DNA from: Nonomuraea typhae
GTDB lineage: Bacteria > Actinomycetota > Actinomycetes > Streptosporangiales > Streptosporangiaceae
NCBI RefSeq assembly: GCF_009760925.1
Contig: NZ_VRLV01000010.1
Span: 62,001-126,000, forward strand
Direction: 5' to 3'
Length of the DNA stretch: 64,000 nt
A program made the translations under genes and the position numbers. Under the pieces are notes generated by a model. It was not told the DNA's origin. It ran no database searches and worked only from the letters and a program-made list of their open reading frames with translations. Shown here in pieces: positions 25,726 through 33,028 of the stretch. Each line of letters starts with the position of its first letter. Position 1 is the stretch's first letter.

Positions 25726-26004
25726 GTGGATGAGCAGGTGTGGACCGTGGCCTGGTGGGGCTCCGGCTGGGGGGTGTGGCGCGGCGAGGAGCCCGACCTC
25801 ACCGCCCCTCCCGTGTACGCCACCGGCAACCTCACCCACGCAGCTCCGGAAGCCGCCTCAAGTTGGGCGCTTGGTGTGGTGCCGAGTCATCCCAGGCTGA
25901 GTGTTCAATGCCGGTTCCGCGGCGATCCGGATGGCGAGGCCAAGTTCATCGCTCGTATGCGGGAGCGGCAGTCGCGCCCCTGGTGGCGGCGATTGTTCGC
26001 CTAG
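25726..26004 (+). CDS. Small Trp-rich protein, unknown
   Basis: A 92-residue protein from GTG (VDEQVWTVAWWGSGWGVW). It carries PPVYATGNLTHAAPEAASS and ends with basic SRPWWRRLFA. No membrane helix or known motif. It is the only plus-strand gene between the phage block and the GntR gene at 36195. It ends four bases inside the convergent secreted-protein gene. The start is supported only by frame and the change in codon pattern. Confidence 0.55.
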   Translation: MDEQVWTVAWWGSGWGVWRGEEPDLTAPPVYATGNLTHAAPEAASSWALGVVPSHPRLSVQCRFRGDPDGEAKFIARMRERQSRPWWRRLFA

Positions 26005-26483
26005 TTGCTGAGGTCGCGGGCGTTCTCGCAGTCCACGCTCGCCTCCTGGGTGTCGCTGGCGCGGAACTCCTTGCCGGTGTCGAAGGTGCCCGCCTGCGAG
26101 ACGTGCGCCTTGTAGCGGCCCGACCAGCAGGGCGAGTGCGCGTAGGAGTAGGCGTGGTCACGGCCGGGTAGCTCGGCGAACTCCCGGCTGCCGACGTCGA
26201 GCCACGTTCCCCCGAAACGGCTCTCCTTGTAGGACAGGGCGATCCGGGTGATTTGGGTGGCGACGACGGTGGGGCTGTTGCACTGCTGGTGCACCTGGAC
26301 GCGTACGCGCGGGGCCTCGCCGGCGAACCTGACGGCCTCGATGTGCACGGCCTGGAAGCAGCCGACGCCCGGCGCCCCTGCGGGCGGGGGCGGGGCGTCG
26401 GTGGTGCCGCTGCAACTGGTCGGTGCTGCGGTCAGGGTGAGGGTTGTGCCGATCGCTGAGACGACTCTGATGAGCGGTGTCAT
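26001..26483 (-). CDS. Secreted protein, unknown
   Basis: A 160-residue protein with a signal-like start (MTPLIRVVSAIGTTLTLTAA) and Cys24 in the sequence TSCSGTTDAP; lipidation there is possible but the box is poor. A Pro-rich linker follows, then four further Cys residues that could form two disulfides. It lies downstream of whiB and the 16-codon ORF on the same strand. Confidence 0.65.
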   Translation of the reverse strand: MTPLIRVVSAIGTTLTLTAAPTSCSGTTDAPPPPAGAPGVGCFQAVHIEAVRFAGEAPRVRVQVHQQCNSPTVVATQITRIALSYKESRFGGTWLDVGSREFAELPGRDHAYSYAHSPCWSGRYKAHVSQAGTFDTGKEFRASDTQEASVDCENARDLSN

Positions 26484-26553
26484 GGCTTGTCCTGTCTGGC
26501 TGACAGATGAGATAGCGAGCGGGTGGTGGACGGGTCCACCTGTGTGACGCTGG

Positions 26554-26584
26554 GGGCGGCCCGGCGGGTTCGCGCGGGCCGCCC
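26554..26584 (-). terminator. Hairpin after the 16-codon ORF
   Basis: GGGCGGCCCG at 26554-26563 pairs perfectly with CGGGCCGCCC at 26575-26584 around an 11-base loop. It lies just past the stop of the small ORF at 26592-26642, read on the minus strand. No T-run is seen. Confidence 0.55.
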
Positions 26585-26591
26585 TGGGCCG

Positions 26592-26642
26592 CTACCCGGT
26601 GGTGGAGCCTGCTCCACCCCAGTTGCTGTCGTGGTCGCGCAT
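26592..26642 (-). CDS. 16-codon ORF with an optimal ribosome site
   Basis: The minus strand reads GGGAGGAGGTGATCAC then ATG, a near-perfect anti-16S match at correct spacing. The peptide is MRDHDSNWGGAGSTTG and stops at TAG. Hairpins lie before it (26660-26684) and after it (26554-26584), so it may be a separate short transcript. Possible roles are a leader peptide, a signal peptide or a small partner of the WhiB protein. The strength of the ribosome site is the reason to list it. Confidence 0.45.
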   Translation of the reverse strand: MRDHDSNWGGAGSTTG

Positions 26643-26659
26643 GTGATCACCTCCTCCCG

Positions 26660-26684
26660 CCCCGGGGGATCTTGTGTCCCGGGG
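26660..26684 (-). terminator. Hairpin between whiB-like gene and 16-codon ORF
   Basis: CCCCGGG at 26660-26666 pairs with CCCGGGG at 26678-26684, with one further G-T pair. It begins 12 bases after the WhiB stop on the minus strand. Confidence 0.5.
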
Positions 26685-26695
26685 AGACTCTAGGG

Positions 26696-26935
26696 TCAGG
26701 CGGCCAGGCCGACCTTGAGGCGGCGGCGCTGTGGTGGGCTGAGCCCGGCCCGGATGCCGTACGGCTCGTCTCGCTCGAGCGCGTCTTGCAGACACGGCTC
26801 GCGCACGGGGCAGCTCTGGCAGATCTGCCGGGCGGCGATGGCGTGCTCGCCCGCCTCCGGGAACCACGCTTCTGGGTCCGCTTGGGCGCATAGGGCGGAG
26901 TCCTGCCAGGAGCCTGTGGCGTCGGTGTCAGACAT
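26696..26935 (-). CDS. WhiB-family iron-sulfur regulator
   Basis: A 79-residue protein with the four-Cys [4Fe-4S] ligand set Cys16, Cys39, Cys42 and Cys48 (C...CQSCPVREPC). The turn YGIRAGLS lies in the place of the usual G[VI]WGG loop, and a basic tail PPQRRRLKVG follows for DNA binding. WhiB-like proteins are actinobacterial, and many phages and conjugative elements carry them. ATG 26935 (MSDTDATGSW) follows GGAGTGATC. Likely controls the element or competes with host WhiB factors. Confidence 0.93.
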   Translation of the reverse strand: MSDTDATGSWQDSALCAQADPEAWFPEAGEHAIAARQICQSCPVREPCLQDALERDEPYGIRAGLSPPQRRRLKVGLAA

Positions 26936-26977
26936 GATCACTCCTCGATGGGGGTCCGGGGTTGTGGCGGTGGCCCC

Positions 26978-27124
26978 TGCCACGGGGTGCCACGCCGGGG
27001 TGCCACGGGCCTGCCACGGGCCTGCCACGGCGGGTGCCACAGGGGGTGCCACAGGGGGTGCCACGAGGCCGTGGCACCTCCCCTGACCTGTAGGCCCCCG
27101 CGTCCGGCCCGTTACGGGTGCCAC
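26978..27124. repeat. Phased TGCCAC repeat array 3' of traB (candidate clt/TRS locus)
   Basis: TGCCAC occurs at 26978, 26988, 27001, 27012, 27023, 27035, 27047, 27059 and 27119, usually as GGGTGCCAC or GCCTGCCAC. The first eight are spaced 10-13 bp, about one helical turn. GGTGCCAC 27057-27064 also pairs with GTGGCACC 27071-27078 as a hairpin. The array lies directly after the traB-like stop. In Streptomyces plasmids, TraB binds 8-bp repeats at the clt locus near traB; this is the same arrangement with a different motif. Confidence 0.7.
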
Positions 27125-27139
27125 GCGCCCGCCGGCGTG

Positions 27140-29194
27140 TCACGCGTCCACCAGCCCGCGGTCGCGCTCGCTCACGAGCCGGTCGGGGAGCAGGATCCAG
27201 ACGCCGCCCTCGCGGCGCAGGAGTCCGTCCTCGTAGAGCCTGCCGGCCACCTTCTGCGCCCAGGGCCGGGAGTAGCCGAGGGCTTCCCAGATGGGGCGCA
27301 TGTCGGCGGTGGCGATCTCGGTGCGGCCTTCCTCGGCCCACTCGCACAGCGTCTCCAGCATTCGGCGGCGTGCCTGCTCGGGGGACGCCTTCGGCTTGGC
27401 CGGGGGCGGGGCGGGGAAGGTGATGCTGGGGTCGGCGCTCGAGACGATCGGCTGGCGGGGGTCGATGTCGTCGTCGCCTGGCTCGGGGTGGATGCCGGCC
27501 TCGCGCAGCGCCTTGTCGGCCTGGCTGTTGTCGGCCGCGGTGCCCTTGTCGCGCTCGTCTCGGGGGTCGTCGTGGCTGTGGCCGTTGCTATCGCTCGCGG
27601 GTGCGGCGGCGCGGGCTCGTGCGGCGGCGACGATGCGGGCGGTGAACTCGTCGTCCGGTGTGGTCTTGGTGTGGGTGTGCTCGGCGACGTGGGCCCGCAT
27701 GGTGGCGTAGCGCTCGGCGTCGGTCTCGCCCCAGTTCCAGGTGTGCAACGGTACGGTGGCGAGCTCGGCCGCCAGGCCGTTGACGTCGATCAGCGCACGG
27801 CCGGGGAAGTCCGCCTTCCAGTCTTCCGGGGAGCTGCCCGGTGCCAGCTCGGCGCTATTCTGCCGGTCGGTCAGGGACCGGCCTGCCGCCGCGGCGGTCA
27901 TCATCCCGAACGTCATCCGGCCGAACTGCCCCTTCACCACGCCGATGTCGTCGACTTCGCTGTGGTGCAGGTCCTGCAGGGATACGAACACCCGGCCGCC
28001 GGCGGACCGGATCTCCTTCAGTGTGGACTTGAACGCATCCCAGTCCTCATCGCTCATCTCGAGGACGAGCTTGGGGAACTCCTCCAGCCAGACGATCCAG
28101 TACTTCAGGCCGCAGCCTTGGCGCCAGGAGGCGTAGCCGCGCTCGGCCAGCCACTTCGTGCGCCGGGGGATTTCGGCGTTGATGCCGTTCAGCAGGGCGA
28201 TTCCGCCCTGGGCGGTGTATTCGACGACGTGCAGGGCCGGGGCCAGGACGCCGAGCGTCTGGGAGTCCTTGGCCGGGTCGCTGGCGAACACGGCTGCGTC
28301 GGTGCGGGTGATGGCCTCGCCGAGCCAGCCCCAGGCGCCGCCGAACCCTTTGCCGGCGCCGGTGGTGCCGGTGAGGGCGACGTTGCCGTCGATGATGACG
28401 ACCTCGCACACGTCCAGGGTCTGGAATAGGCCGAGATGGGCCGGGTCGGCGATGCTTGCGCCCGGGCGGGAGGGGCCGGGCCAGCGCGGCGGGGTGTCCA
28501 GCGCGGTCGGGTCGGACAGGTCGATGTGGAGCTCGCGGCGGGAGGTGCGCGAGGGTGCGCCGTTGAGGGCGCCCGGGGGGAGGTTCGCCCCGGACTCGAC
28601 CGTGGCCAGGCCGCCGTTCTGGAGGAACTGTTCGGCGTCTTCGCCGGGGTCGAGCCGGAGCACTCCGGAGATCTTGTGCAGGCCCGCCTTGGTGGTGCGG
28701 ACCGTCATCGGATCGGCTTGGGTCTCGCGGGCAGCGAGCGCGAACACCGCCTGCAGCGGGTCGTCGGCGGCCGCGATGGCCTTGGGCCCGCCCGCCTGGG
28801 GGTCGCGCGCGGACTCCTCGACCAGGATGCGCAGCACCCAGGAGATGGCCAGCGTCAGCCACAGCAGGGCGCTCCACTGCCAGATCGCGGCGAACGGCAG
28901 CAGTTCGTGCGCGAGGCAGGCCCCGGACACGGCGGCGGCGGTGCCGGCGAGATGCAGGCGGATCTTGCGCGGGCGTGTCCGGGCGTGGACCCATAGCCAC
29001 GCGGTCAGCAGCGTGCCCAGGACGACGAGTACGACCCGACCGGCGGGGGTGTCGGGGGTGAAGGCCGTGGTGATGCCGATCAGCCCGGCATAGCCGATGA
29101 AGGAGACGAGCCCCACCATGATCGGTAGCGTGCGGGAGACGTAGCGGTGGGTGACCTGGGCCCGCACGGACTCCGCCGGCTGTTCCTTGCTCAT
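27140..29194 (-). CDS. traB: FtsK/SpoIIIE-type DNA translocase, TraB-like
   Basis: A 684-residue protein. Four membrane segments lie in residues 22-125. The motor has Walker A GTTGAGKG at 276-283 and Walker B YWIVWLEEF at 365-373, followed by GGRVFVSLQDLHHSE. An acidic linker leads to a C-terminal winged helix at about 600-684 (RRRMLETLCEWAEEGRTE; GYSRPWAQKVAGRLYEDGLL). This is the plan of actinomycete TraB proteins, hexameric pumps that move double-stranded DNA between hyphae. The C-terminal domain would read the repeats directly 3'. Host FtsK proteins are larger. Confidence 0.88.
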   Translation of the reverse strand: MSKEQPAESVRAQVTHRYVSRTLPIMVGLVSFIGYAGLIGITTAFTPDTPAGRVVLVVLGTLLTAWLWVHARTRPRKIRLHLAGTAAAVSGACLAHELLPFAAIWQWSALLWLTLAISWVLRILVEESARDPQAGGPKAIAAADDPLQAVFALAARETQADPMTVRTTKAGLHKISGVLRLDPGEDAEQFLQNGGLATVESGANLPPGALNGAPSRTSRRELHIDLSDPTALDTPPRWPGPSRPGASIADPAHLGLFQTLDVCEVVIIDGNVALTGTTGAGKGFGGAWGWLGEAITRTDAAVFASDPAKDSQTLGVLAPALHVVEYTAQGGIALLNGINAEIPRRTKWLAERGYASWRQGCGLKYWIVWLEEFPKLVLEMSDEDWDAFKSTLKEIRSAGGRVFVSLQDLHHSEVDDIGVVKGQFGRMTFGMMTAAAAGRSLTDRQNSAELAPGSSPEDWKADFPGRALIDVNGLAAELATVPLHTWNWGETDAERYATMRAHVAEHTHTKTTPDDEFTARIVAAARARAAAPASDSNGHSHDDPRDERDKGTAADNSQADKALREAGIHPEPGDDDIDPRQPIVSSADPSITFPAPPPAKPKASPEQARRRMLETLCEWAEEGRTEIATADMRPIWEALGYSRPWAQKVAGRLYEDGLLRREGGVWILLPDRLVSERDRGLVDA

Positions 29195-29201
29195 TTTCGT
29201 C

Positions 29202-29645
29202 CTAGTCGTCGAGGGTGAACGCCGGGCGCCGTACGGTGCGCTTGGTCTTCTTGCCCTGCTTGGCGGCCTGGCGCTCCTCGTCGTCCTCCAGCGCGGCCAG
29301 CACCTGCTCGAAGTCGCGGTTGAGCTTGACGGCGTTCTTGGCGAACGCCTCGGCCAGCCGCTGCAGCGTCTCGCCTCGCTGTCGGAGCCTGCGCGTGCGG
29401 TAGCGGGCGGCCATCCGGCCCATCTTGTAGGTGTCGCGGATCATCGCGACGAGGTTGTCGTCGAGGTCTTCGACCGATCCTTCGACTCCCACTTCCAGCC
29501 GCATTCCGACGGCGCGCAGCTGGTCGGCGAAGTCGGCGACCGCGCTGGGTGAGGTCATCGGGATGGCGAACAGGGTCCGCAGGTCGGCCTTGGATTTGCC
29601 GGTTTGGGCGCGGCCCTTCCACACCATGCGCTTGCGAAGGGTCAT
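29202..29645 (-). CDS. Conjugation-associated protein, unknown
   Basis: A 147-residue basic protein (MTLRKRMVWKGRAQTGKSKA) with a helical centre (LDDNLVAMIRDTYKMGRMAA) and coiled-coil second half (LQRLAEAFAKNAVKLNRDFE). It lies seven bases upstream of traB and overlaps the next gene's stop, so it is part of one transfer operon. It may bind DNA or TraB; no family motif is clear. Confidence 0.65.
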   Translation of the reverse strand: MTLRKRMVWKGRAQTGKSKADLRTLFAIPMTSPSAVADFADQLRAVGMRLEVGVEGSVEDLDDNLVAMIRDTYKMGRMAARYRTRRLRQRGETLQRLAEAFAKNAVKLNRDFEQVLAALEDDEERQAAKQGKKTKRTVRRPAFTLDD

Positions 29646-29860
29646 GCCGTACTCCAGGACGAGGGATGAAGCTGCCGGGCCAGCCGGCGGAGCAGAACAC
29701 GGGCGGGCGGCCCGCCGGCCAGCGCGGCGGCCAGGTCAACGCTCCAGACGATCGCGCCCGCGATGAGCGCGCCCAGGGCTTGGAGGGCGATGATCCATAG
29801 GTGGACGGGCGCGCCCAGGGCGAGGCGCAGGAGGTAGAGCGCCCACCAGACGGCGATCAC
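29642..29860 (-). CDS. Small membrane protein of the transfer operon
   Basis: A 72-residue protein from GTG (VIAVWWALYLLRLALGAP) with two membrane segments, about residues 2-20 and 22-46, and a basic end (RVLLRRLARQLH). It overlaps neighbours by four bases on both sides. Small membrane proteins of this kind (Spd-like) accompany TraB in actinomycete plasmids and help plasmid spread in the mycelium; that role is inferred. Confidence 0.6.
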   Translation of the reverse strand: MIAVWWALYLLRLALGAPVHLWIIALQALGALIAGAIVWSVDLAAALAGGPPARVLLRRLARQLHPSSWSTA

Positions 29861-30174
29861 TGGCGCCTCCGCGCCTGCTTGGAGATGCCGAGCCGGTCGC
29901 CCAGGCGCTGGCACCAGCCGGGCAGCGCGGCGCCGAGGATCAGCCCGGCCACCAGCCCGCCGGCCGCTCCGGACCAGCCGGGCTCGAGGCCGGCGTGGCG
30001 CAGCCCGATCCACACCGCGGCGGCGAGTACCGCGGTGGCGATCAGGAGCGGGCCGGGCGCGGGCCCGGCCGGGCGCCGGGCCGCGGGGGCGGCGGGTTGC
30101 GGTTTGCGGCCCGGGCTTGGCCGGGCGGCGACTGGCTGGAACGAGGACGGCCGGTCCTCCCCGGCCGCGCTCAT
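29857..30174 (-). CDS. Membrane protein of the transfer operon
   Basis: A 105-residue protein: a Pro/Ala-rich cytosolic part (residues 1-40), two membrane helices at about 43-60 and 68-86, then a basic tail (GDRLGISKQARRRQ). Four-base overlaps with both neighbours place it in the same operon. A Spd-like role in DNA spread is possible but not shown. Confidence 0.6.
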   Translation of the reverse strand: MSAAGEDRPSSFQPVAARPSPGRKPQPAAPAARRPAGPAPGPLLIATAVLAAAVWIGLRHAGLEPGWSGAAGGLVAGLILGAALPGWCQRLGDRLGISKQARRRQ

Positions 30175-31295
30175 GAGCCGCCCCCGGCCGGTGCCGGGCT
30201 GCCCCCGGAAGGTGATCCGTTCACGCGTGCTGGGTCGCTCTGGTTGCTGCCGTCGGCGGGGTCGAGCGCCTTCAGCGACTCGGCGATCTTGGCCGCTTGC
30301 TCCCGTGCGAGGTTGACGTCGGCGATGACGTAGCCTGCCTGCCGATCACTGATTCCGAACGTCCCGGCGATCTTGGTTCGGGACGGTGTCGCGCCCGCGT
30401 CCAAGATCAGGTTCACGGCGCAGGCGGCGAACCATTTGCGGATCTCGCGCTCGGTCTCCTCGTCGAGGGGCGGTTGCTCGTCCATCTCGGATCGCCCAGT
30501 TTCGGGCGGCCCGTCCTCGGCGTCCAAATCGTTGTCGATCTTCTTTCTCGTTGTTGAGGACGGCTCCGCGGTACGGTCCGGGTCCTGTTGTGCCTGGTCA
30601 TACAGGGCGCTCGGGAACAGGTGCCGGAGCACGTACACGAACAGGTGGGTGGCGCAGAAGATCGTGCCGATGACGAGGGCCGCGACGAGCGCGACCACCT
30701 GCCAAGGCAGCGCCGGATCACCCCCTGCCCCCTGATCCGGCGCGGTCAGCCCGCGGCCGTGCAGGTACTGCAGCAGGCCGCTCGCCGCGGTGAAGAAGCC
30801 GACGACGCCGAGTGCGTACCAGCGGGCCCAGGGGTCGTGGCGCAGGACGACGGCGGCGATGATGGCCACCACCACGAGGCCGTCCACGCCGATCCACCAG
30901 AGGCTCGCCGCGGTGGGGTCGATGTGTACGGCGAGCGCGGTGTCGCGGAGCGGGCCGAGGCTGACCGACAGGCCGACGGCGACGATCGCGAGGACGAGGA
31001 GGGCGAGGCCGACCACTCCGGCGATCGCCCATTTCGAGCGGCCCGTCGGCGCAGGGGGCCGCGGGCGCCGGCGGGTCGCGCGCTGCTCCTGGAGGCGCTG
31101 CCACCATTCGTTTACCCGCCGGCGAGGAGCGGCTGGAGGGGTGGTGGCCGCGTCCTCGCCGGGGGCCGGATCATCCATCTCGGGGTGATCCGGCTCGATC
31201 TCCCCGGTGAGCCCTTCGGCGGAGGGCTCACCGGGGACGATCATCGAACTCGTGTTCTCTGGCGCACTCGGGGTGCGCTCCTGTACCTCTGACAT
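30171..31295 (-). CDS. DUF2637-type membrane protein with C-terminal DNA-binding helix
   Basis: A 374-residue protein. After an acidic Pro-rich start come four membrane helices (residues about 89-113, 130-150, 157-175 and 198-224) typical of the DUF2637 family found on actinomycete mobile elements. The C-terminal domain has a helix-turn-helix-like segment (GATPSRTKIAGTFGISDRQA). First gene of the transfer operon; a terminator lies upstream at 31328. Confidence 0.75.
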   Translation of the reverse strand: MSEVQERTPSAPENTSSMIVPGEPSAEGLTGEIEPDHPEMDDPAPGEDAATTPPAAPRRRVNEWWQRLQEQRATRRRPRPPAPTGRSKWAIAGVVGLALLVLAIVAVGLSVSLGPLRDTALAVHIDPTAASLWWIGVDGLVVVAIIAAVVLRHDPWARWYALGVVGFFTAASGLLQYLHGRGLTAPDQGAGGDPALPWQVVALVAALVIGTIFCATHLFVYVLRHLFPSALYDQAQQDPDRTAEPSSTTRKKIDNDLDAEDGPPETGRSEMDEQPPLDEETEREIRKWFAACAVNLILDAGATPSRTKIAGTFGISDRQAGYVIADVNLAREQAAKIAESLKALDPADGSNQSDPARVNGSPSGGSPAPAGGGS

Positions 31296-31327
31296 GCTCG
31301 ATCTCCTGTTGCTGCAGGTGGTCGGGT

Positions 31328-31366
31328 CCCTCCGGTCGGCGAGGTCGTGTTCGACCGGCCGGAGGG
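31328..31366 (-). terminator. Terminator before the transfer operon
   Basis: CCCTCCGGTCGG at 31328-31339 pairs with CCGGCCGGAGGG at 31355-31366 (one G-T). It lies just after the minus-strand gene ending at 31369 and ahead of the DUF2637 gene, so it marks a transcript boundary. Confidence 0.65.
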
Positions 31367-31368
31367 GT

Positions 31369-31593
31369 TCAGAACCAGGGGGCGGTGGCCGTGGCCGTGG
31401 TGGGAGGCCGGGGCAGCGTGGTGAGGGTGGCTTGCCACCTGGCGGTGACGTAGCGGATTGCCTCGAGCTCGCTGACGATGATGTGTGGCCGGTCGCCGGT
31501 CACCCACTGGCCGGGGCTGACGCGCCAGGCGTAGGCCAGGACGACGCCGTCGTCGCCCTGGGCGACGGCGTCGGAGGCGGTGATCCTCAGCAC
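31369..31593 (-). CDS. Small protein, unknown
   Basis: A 74-residue protein from GTG (VLRITASDAVAQGDDGVVLA). It includes VLAYAWRVSPGQWVTGDR and SELEAIRYVTARWQATL. Ten bases separate it from the next gene upstream, so the two are probably co-transcribed. No motif recognised. Confidence 0.55.
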   Translation of the reverse strand: MLRITASDAVAQGDDGVVLAYAWRVSPGQWVTGDRPHIIVSELEAIRYVTARWQATLTTLPRPPTTATATAPWF

Positions 31594-31603
31594 GGCTTGC
31601 CGC

Positions 31604-32098
31604 CTACCACGGATACCAGGGGATGGTGACGGCCCCGCCAACCCGGAAGACGGGGCCGTCACCGCCGGGCGCCGCGCCGGGCCCGGCGTCCTGGGCCCGC
31701 TCGAGCGGGCAGGGGTGGGGCAGGATGCGGTGCGGGCAGCAGATGGCCGCGATGTGGAGGAGTTCGTAGCCGATCACGAACTCTTCCCAATGCTGGTCGA
31801 AGCCTCCTCGCAGCGAGTCCGCTGTGTTCCGGATGCGCTGTTCCTGGTCGATCCGGTCGGGGTAGCGGATGCGCGGCCTCAGCGCCTCTCGCACCGTGAC
31901 CATCCAGGCGACGGCCCCGGCGGCCTCCTCGTGGTTGTCGGCGATCCGGTCGGGGTCCTTGAGGAGCCAGTCGCCGCGGTGGATGGGCGGCACGGGCGAG
32001 GCTGCGAAGCCCGGTGCGTCCGGGCGCCGGGGTGTGTCGGCGCTGCGGAGCAGGTCTGTGGGGCCGGTCCAGGTGTAGCCGTGGAAGTGGGTGTGCAT
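31604..32098 (-). CDS. Hypothetical accessory protein
   Basis: A 164-residue protein starting MHTHFHGYTWTGPTDLLRSA. ATG 32098 has an AGGATCC ribosome site; the longer open frame upstream lacks one. Helical middle (NHEEAAGAVAWMVTVREAL; GGFDQHWEEFVIGYELLHIA) and a His/Cys-rich stretch (AAICCPHRILPHPCPLE) that might bind metal. Function unknown. Confidence 0.55.
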   Translation of the reverse strand: MHTHFHGYTWTGPTDLLRSADTPRRPDAPGFAASPVPPIHRGDWLLKDPDRIADNHEEAAGAVAWMVTVREALRPRIRYPDRIDQEQRIRNTADSLRGGFDQHWEEFVIGYELLHIAAICCPHRILPHPCPLERAQDAGPGAAPGGDGPVFRVGGAVTIPWYPW

Positions 32099-32219
32099 CG
32101 GGATCCTCGTGTGGTGGTTGGTGGGTGGCCCCGGCTTGTGCCTCCACAGCCATGCGCGCGGGGCCACCCGGCCCGGCCGTCCCCGCCGGTAATAGGGGCG
32201 GACGGTCAGCTCGATGGCG

Positions 32220-32702
32220 TTAGGTGTAGATGGGGGCGGGCGGGTTGTGTCCGCCGCTGGCCTGCCCGGGCACGCCGGCGACCAGCCAGCGGGGCAGTTT
32301 CGTTGCGGGCCTGGGGAGTTCGGCCCACACCTCTTTGCCTGGGTGCCGAGTGGTGACCCACCACCTGCCGTCGGTGACGGCTTTCACGATGGCCAGTCCG
32401 CGGCCGCGCTCGTCGTGGCTGCCGGGCTGGCCGGGCACGAGCTGGCGGGGTGAGGCGTCGGCCACGCAGATGCGGACCCGGTCGTACAGCACGTGGACGG
32501 CGAGCTCGATGGGCGGGGTGCCGTGCCGGATGGCGTTGGTGACGAGTTCGGAGACCGCGAGCACGGTGTCGTCGAGGAGGGTGGGCTCGAGCTGATAGCC
32601 GGCCAGCGCCTTGTGGACGAGCTCGCGCGCCCGGCCGACCTCCTTGGGATCTAGGGTCAGAGGCCAGCCGAAGACATTGCGGCCCTTGGCCAGCGCGGTC
32701 AT
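32220..32702 (-). CDS. HATPase-domain regulator (RsbW/anti-sigma type)
   Basis: A 160-residue GHKL ATPase. The N box is VSELVTNAIRHG, the G1-like box VCVADASPRQL is partly degenerate, and ERGRGLAIVKAVTDGRW forms the G2 box. Such single-domain proteins act as anti-sigma serine kinases or partner regulators in actinomycetes. It overlaps the next gene by four bases and sits one gene away from an XRE regulator, a pairing common in actinomycete developmental loci. Confidence 0.85.
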   Translation of the reverse strand: MTALAKGRNVFGWPLTLDPKEVGRARELVHKALAGYQLEPTLLDDTVLAVSELVTNAIRHGTPPIELAVHVLYDRVRICVADASPRQLVPGQPGSHDERGRGLAIVKAVTDGRWWVTTRHPGKEVWAELPRPATKLPRWLVAGVPGQASGGHNPPAPIYT

Positions 32703-32968
32703 GACCCCAATACCCCGCGCAGGACGTGCTGGATCGCTGCCACGACCTCATCAACGCCGACGCCGTCGATCACACGGCCGTGCGGCCAGCGGTACAGGCC
32801 GTCGCGGCTGATCACGTCAATTTGTAGCCCGCCGTCGTCGGGGTTACGGACGCGCAGCGCAGCGCGTTGAGCGGTGCCTACGATGTCGGCTGGCCAGCCG
32901 TCCTCCGCCAGCGCTGCGCGCAGCTGCTCAAGGTGCTCGCGAGGCTCCACGGCCGTGTCGGTCTCCAT
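32699..32968 (-). CDS. Small acidic protein between HATPase and XRE regulator
   Basis: An 89-residue protein (METDTAVEPREHLEQLRAAL) with RVRNPDDGGLQIDVISRDGL and VIDGVGVDEVVAAIQHVL. Coupled to the HATPase gene by a four-base overlap. Size and location resemble small partner proteins found in XRE/HATPase regulator sets, but the family is not recognised. Overlapping GTGAT palindromes lie just upstream. Confidence 0.6.
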   Translation of the reverse strand: METDTAVEPREHLEQLRAALAEDGWPADIVGTAQRAALRVRNPDDGGLQIDVISRDGLYRWPHGRVIDGVGVDEVVAAIQHVLRGVLGS

Positions 32969-32994
32969 GACACCGGACGGTAGAACCAGGCCGC

Positions 32995-33017
32995 GTGATC
33001 TAAATCACACGAGTGAT
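32995..33017. promoter_or_regulatory. Overlapping GTGAT/ATCAC palindromes
   Basis: GTGAT 32995-32999, ATCAC 33004-33008 and GTGAT 33013-33017 form two overlapping dyads with half-sites every nine bases. The site lies between the XRE gene's 3' end and the start of the HATPase operon, so it is a good candidate operator for that operon. Confidence 0.6.
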
Positions 33018-33028
33018 ATGGCTTGAAA

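Noticed and set aside
26978..27124. CRISPR array
   Set aside because: Units are six to nine bases with 4-6 base gaps, much too short, and no cas genes are present.
32177..32205. Terminator after the HATPase gene
   Set aside because: Only six bases pair cleanly (CCGTCC with GGACGG) and the inner part mismatches; too weak to list.
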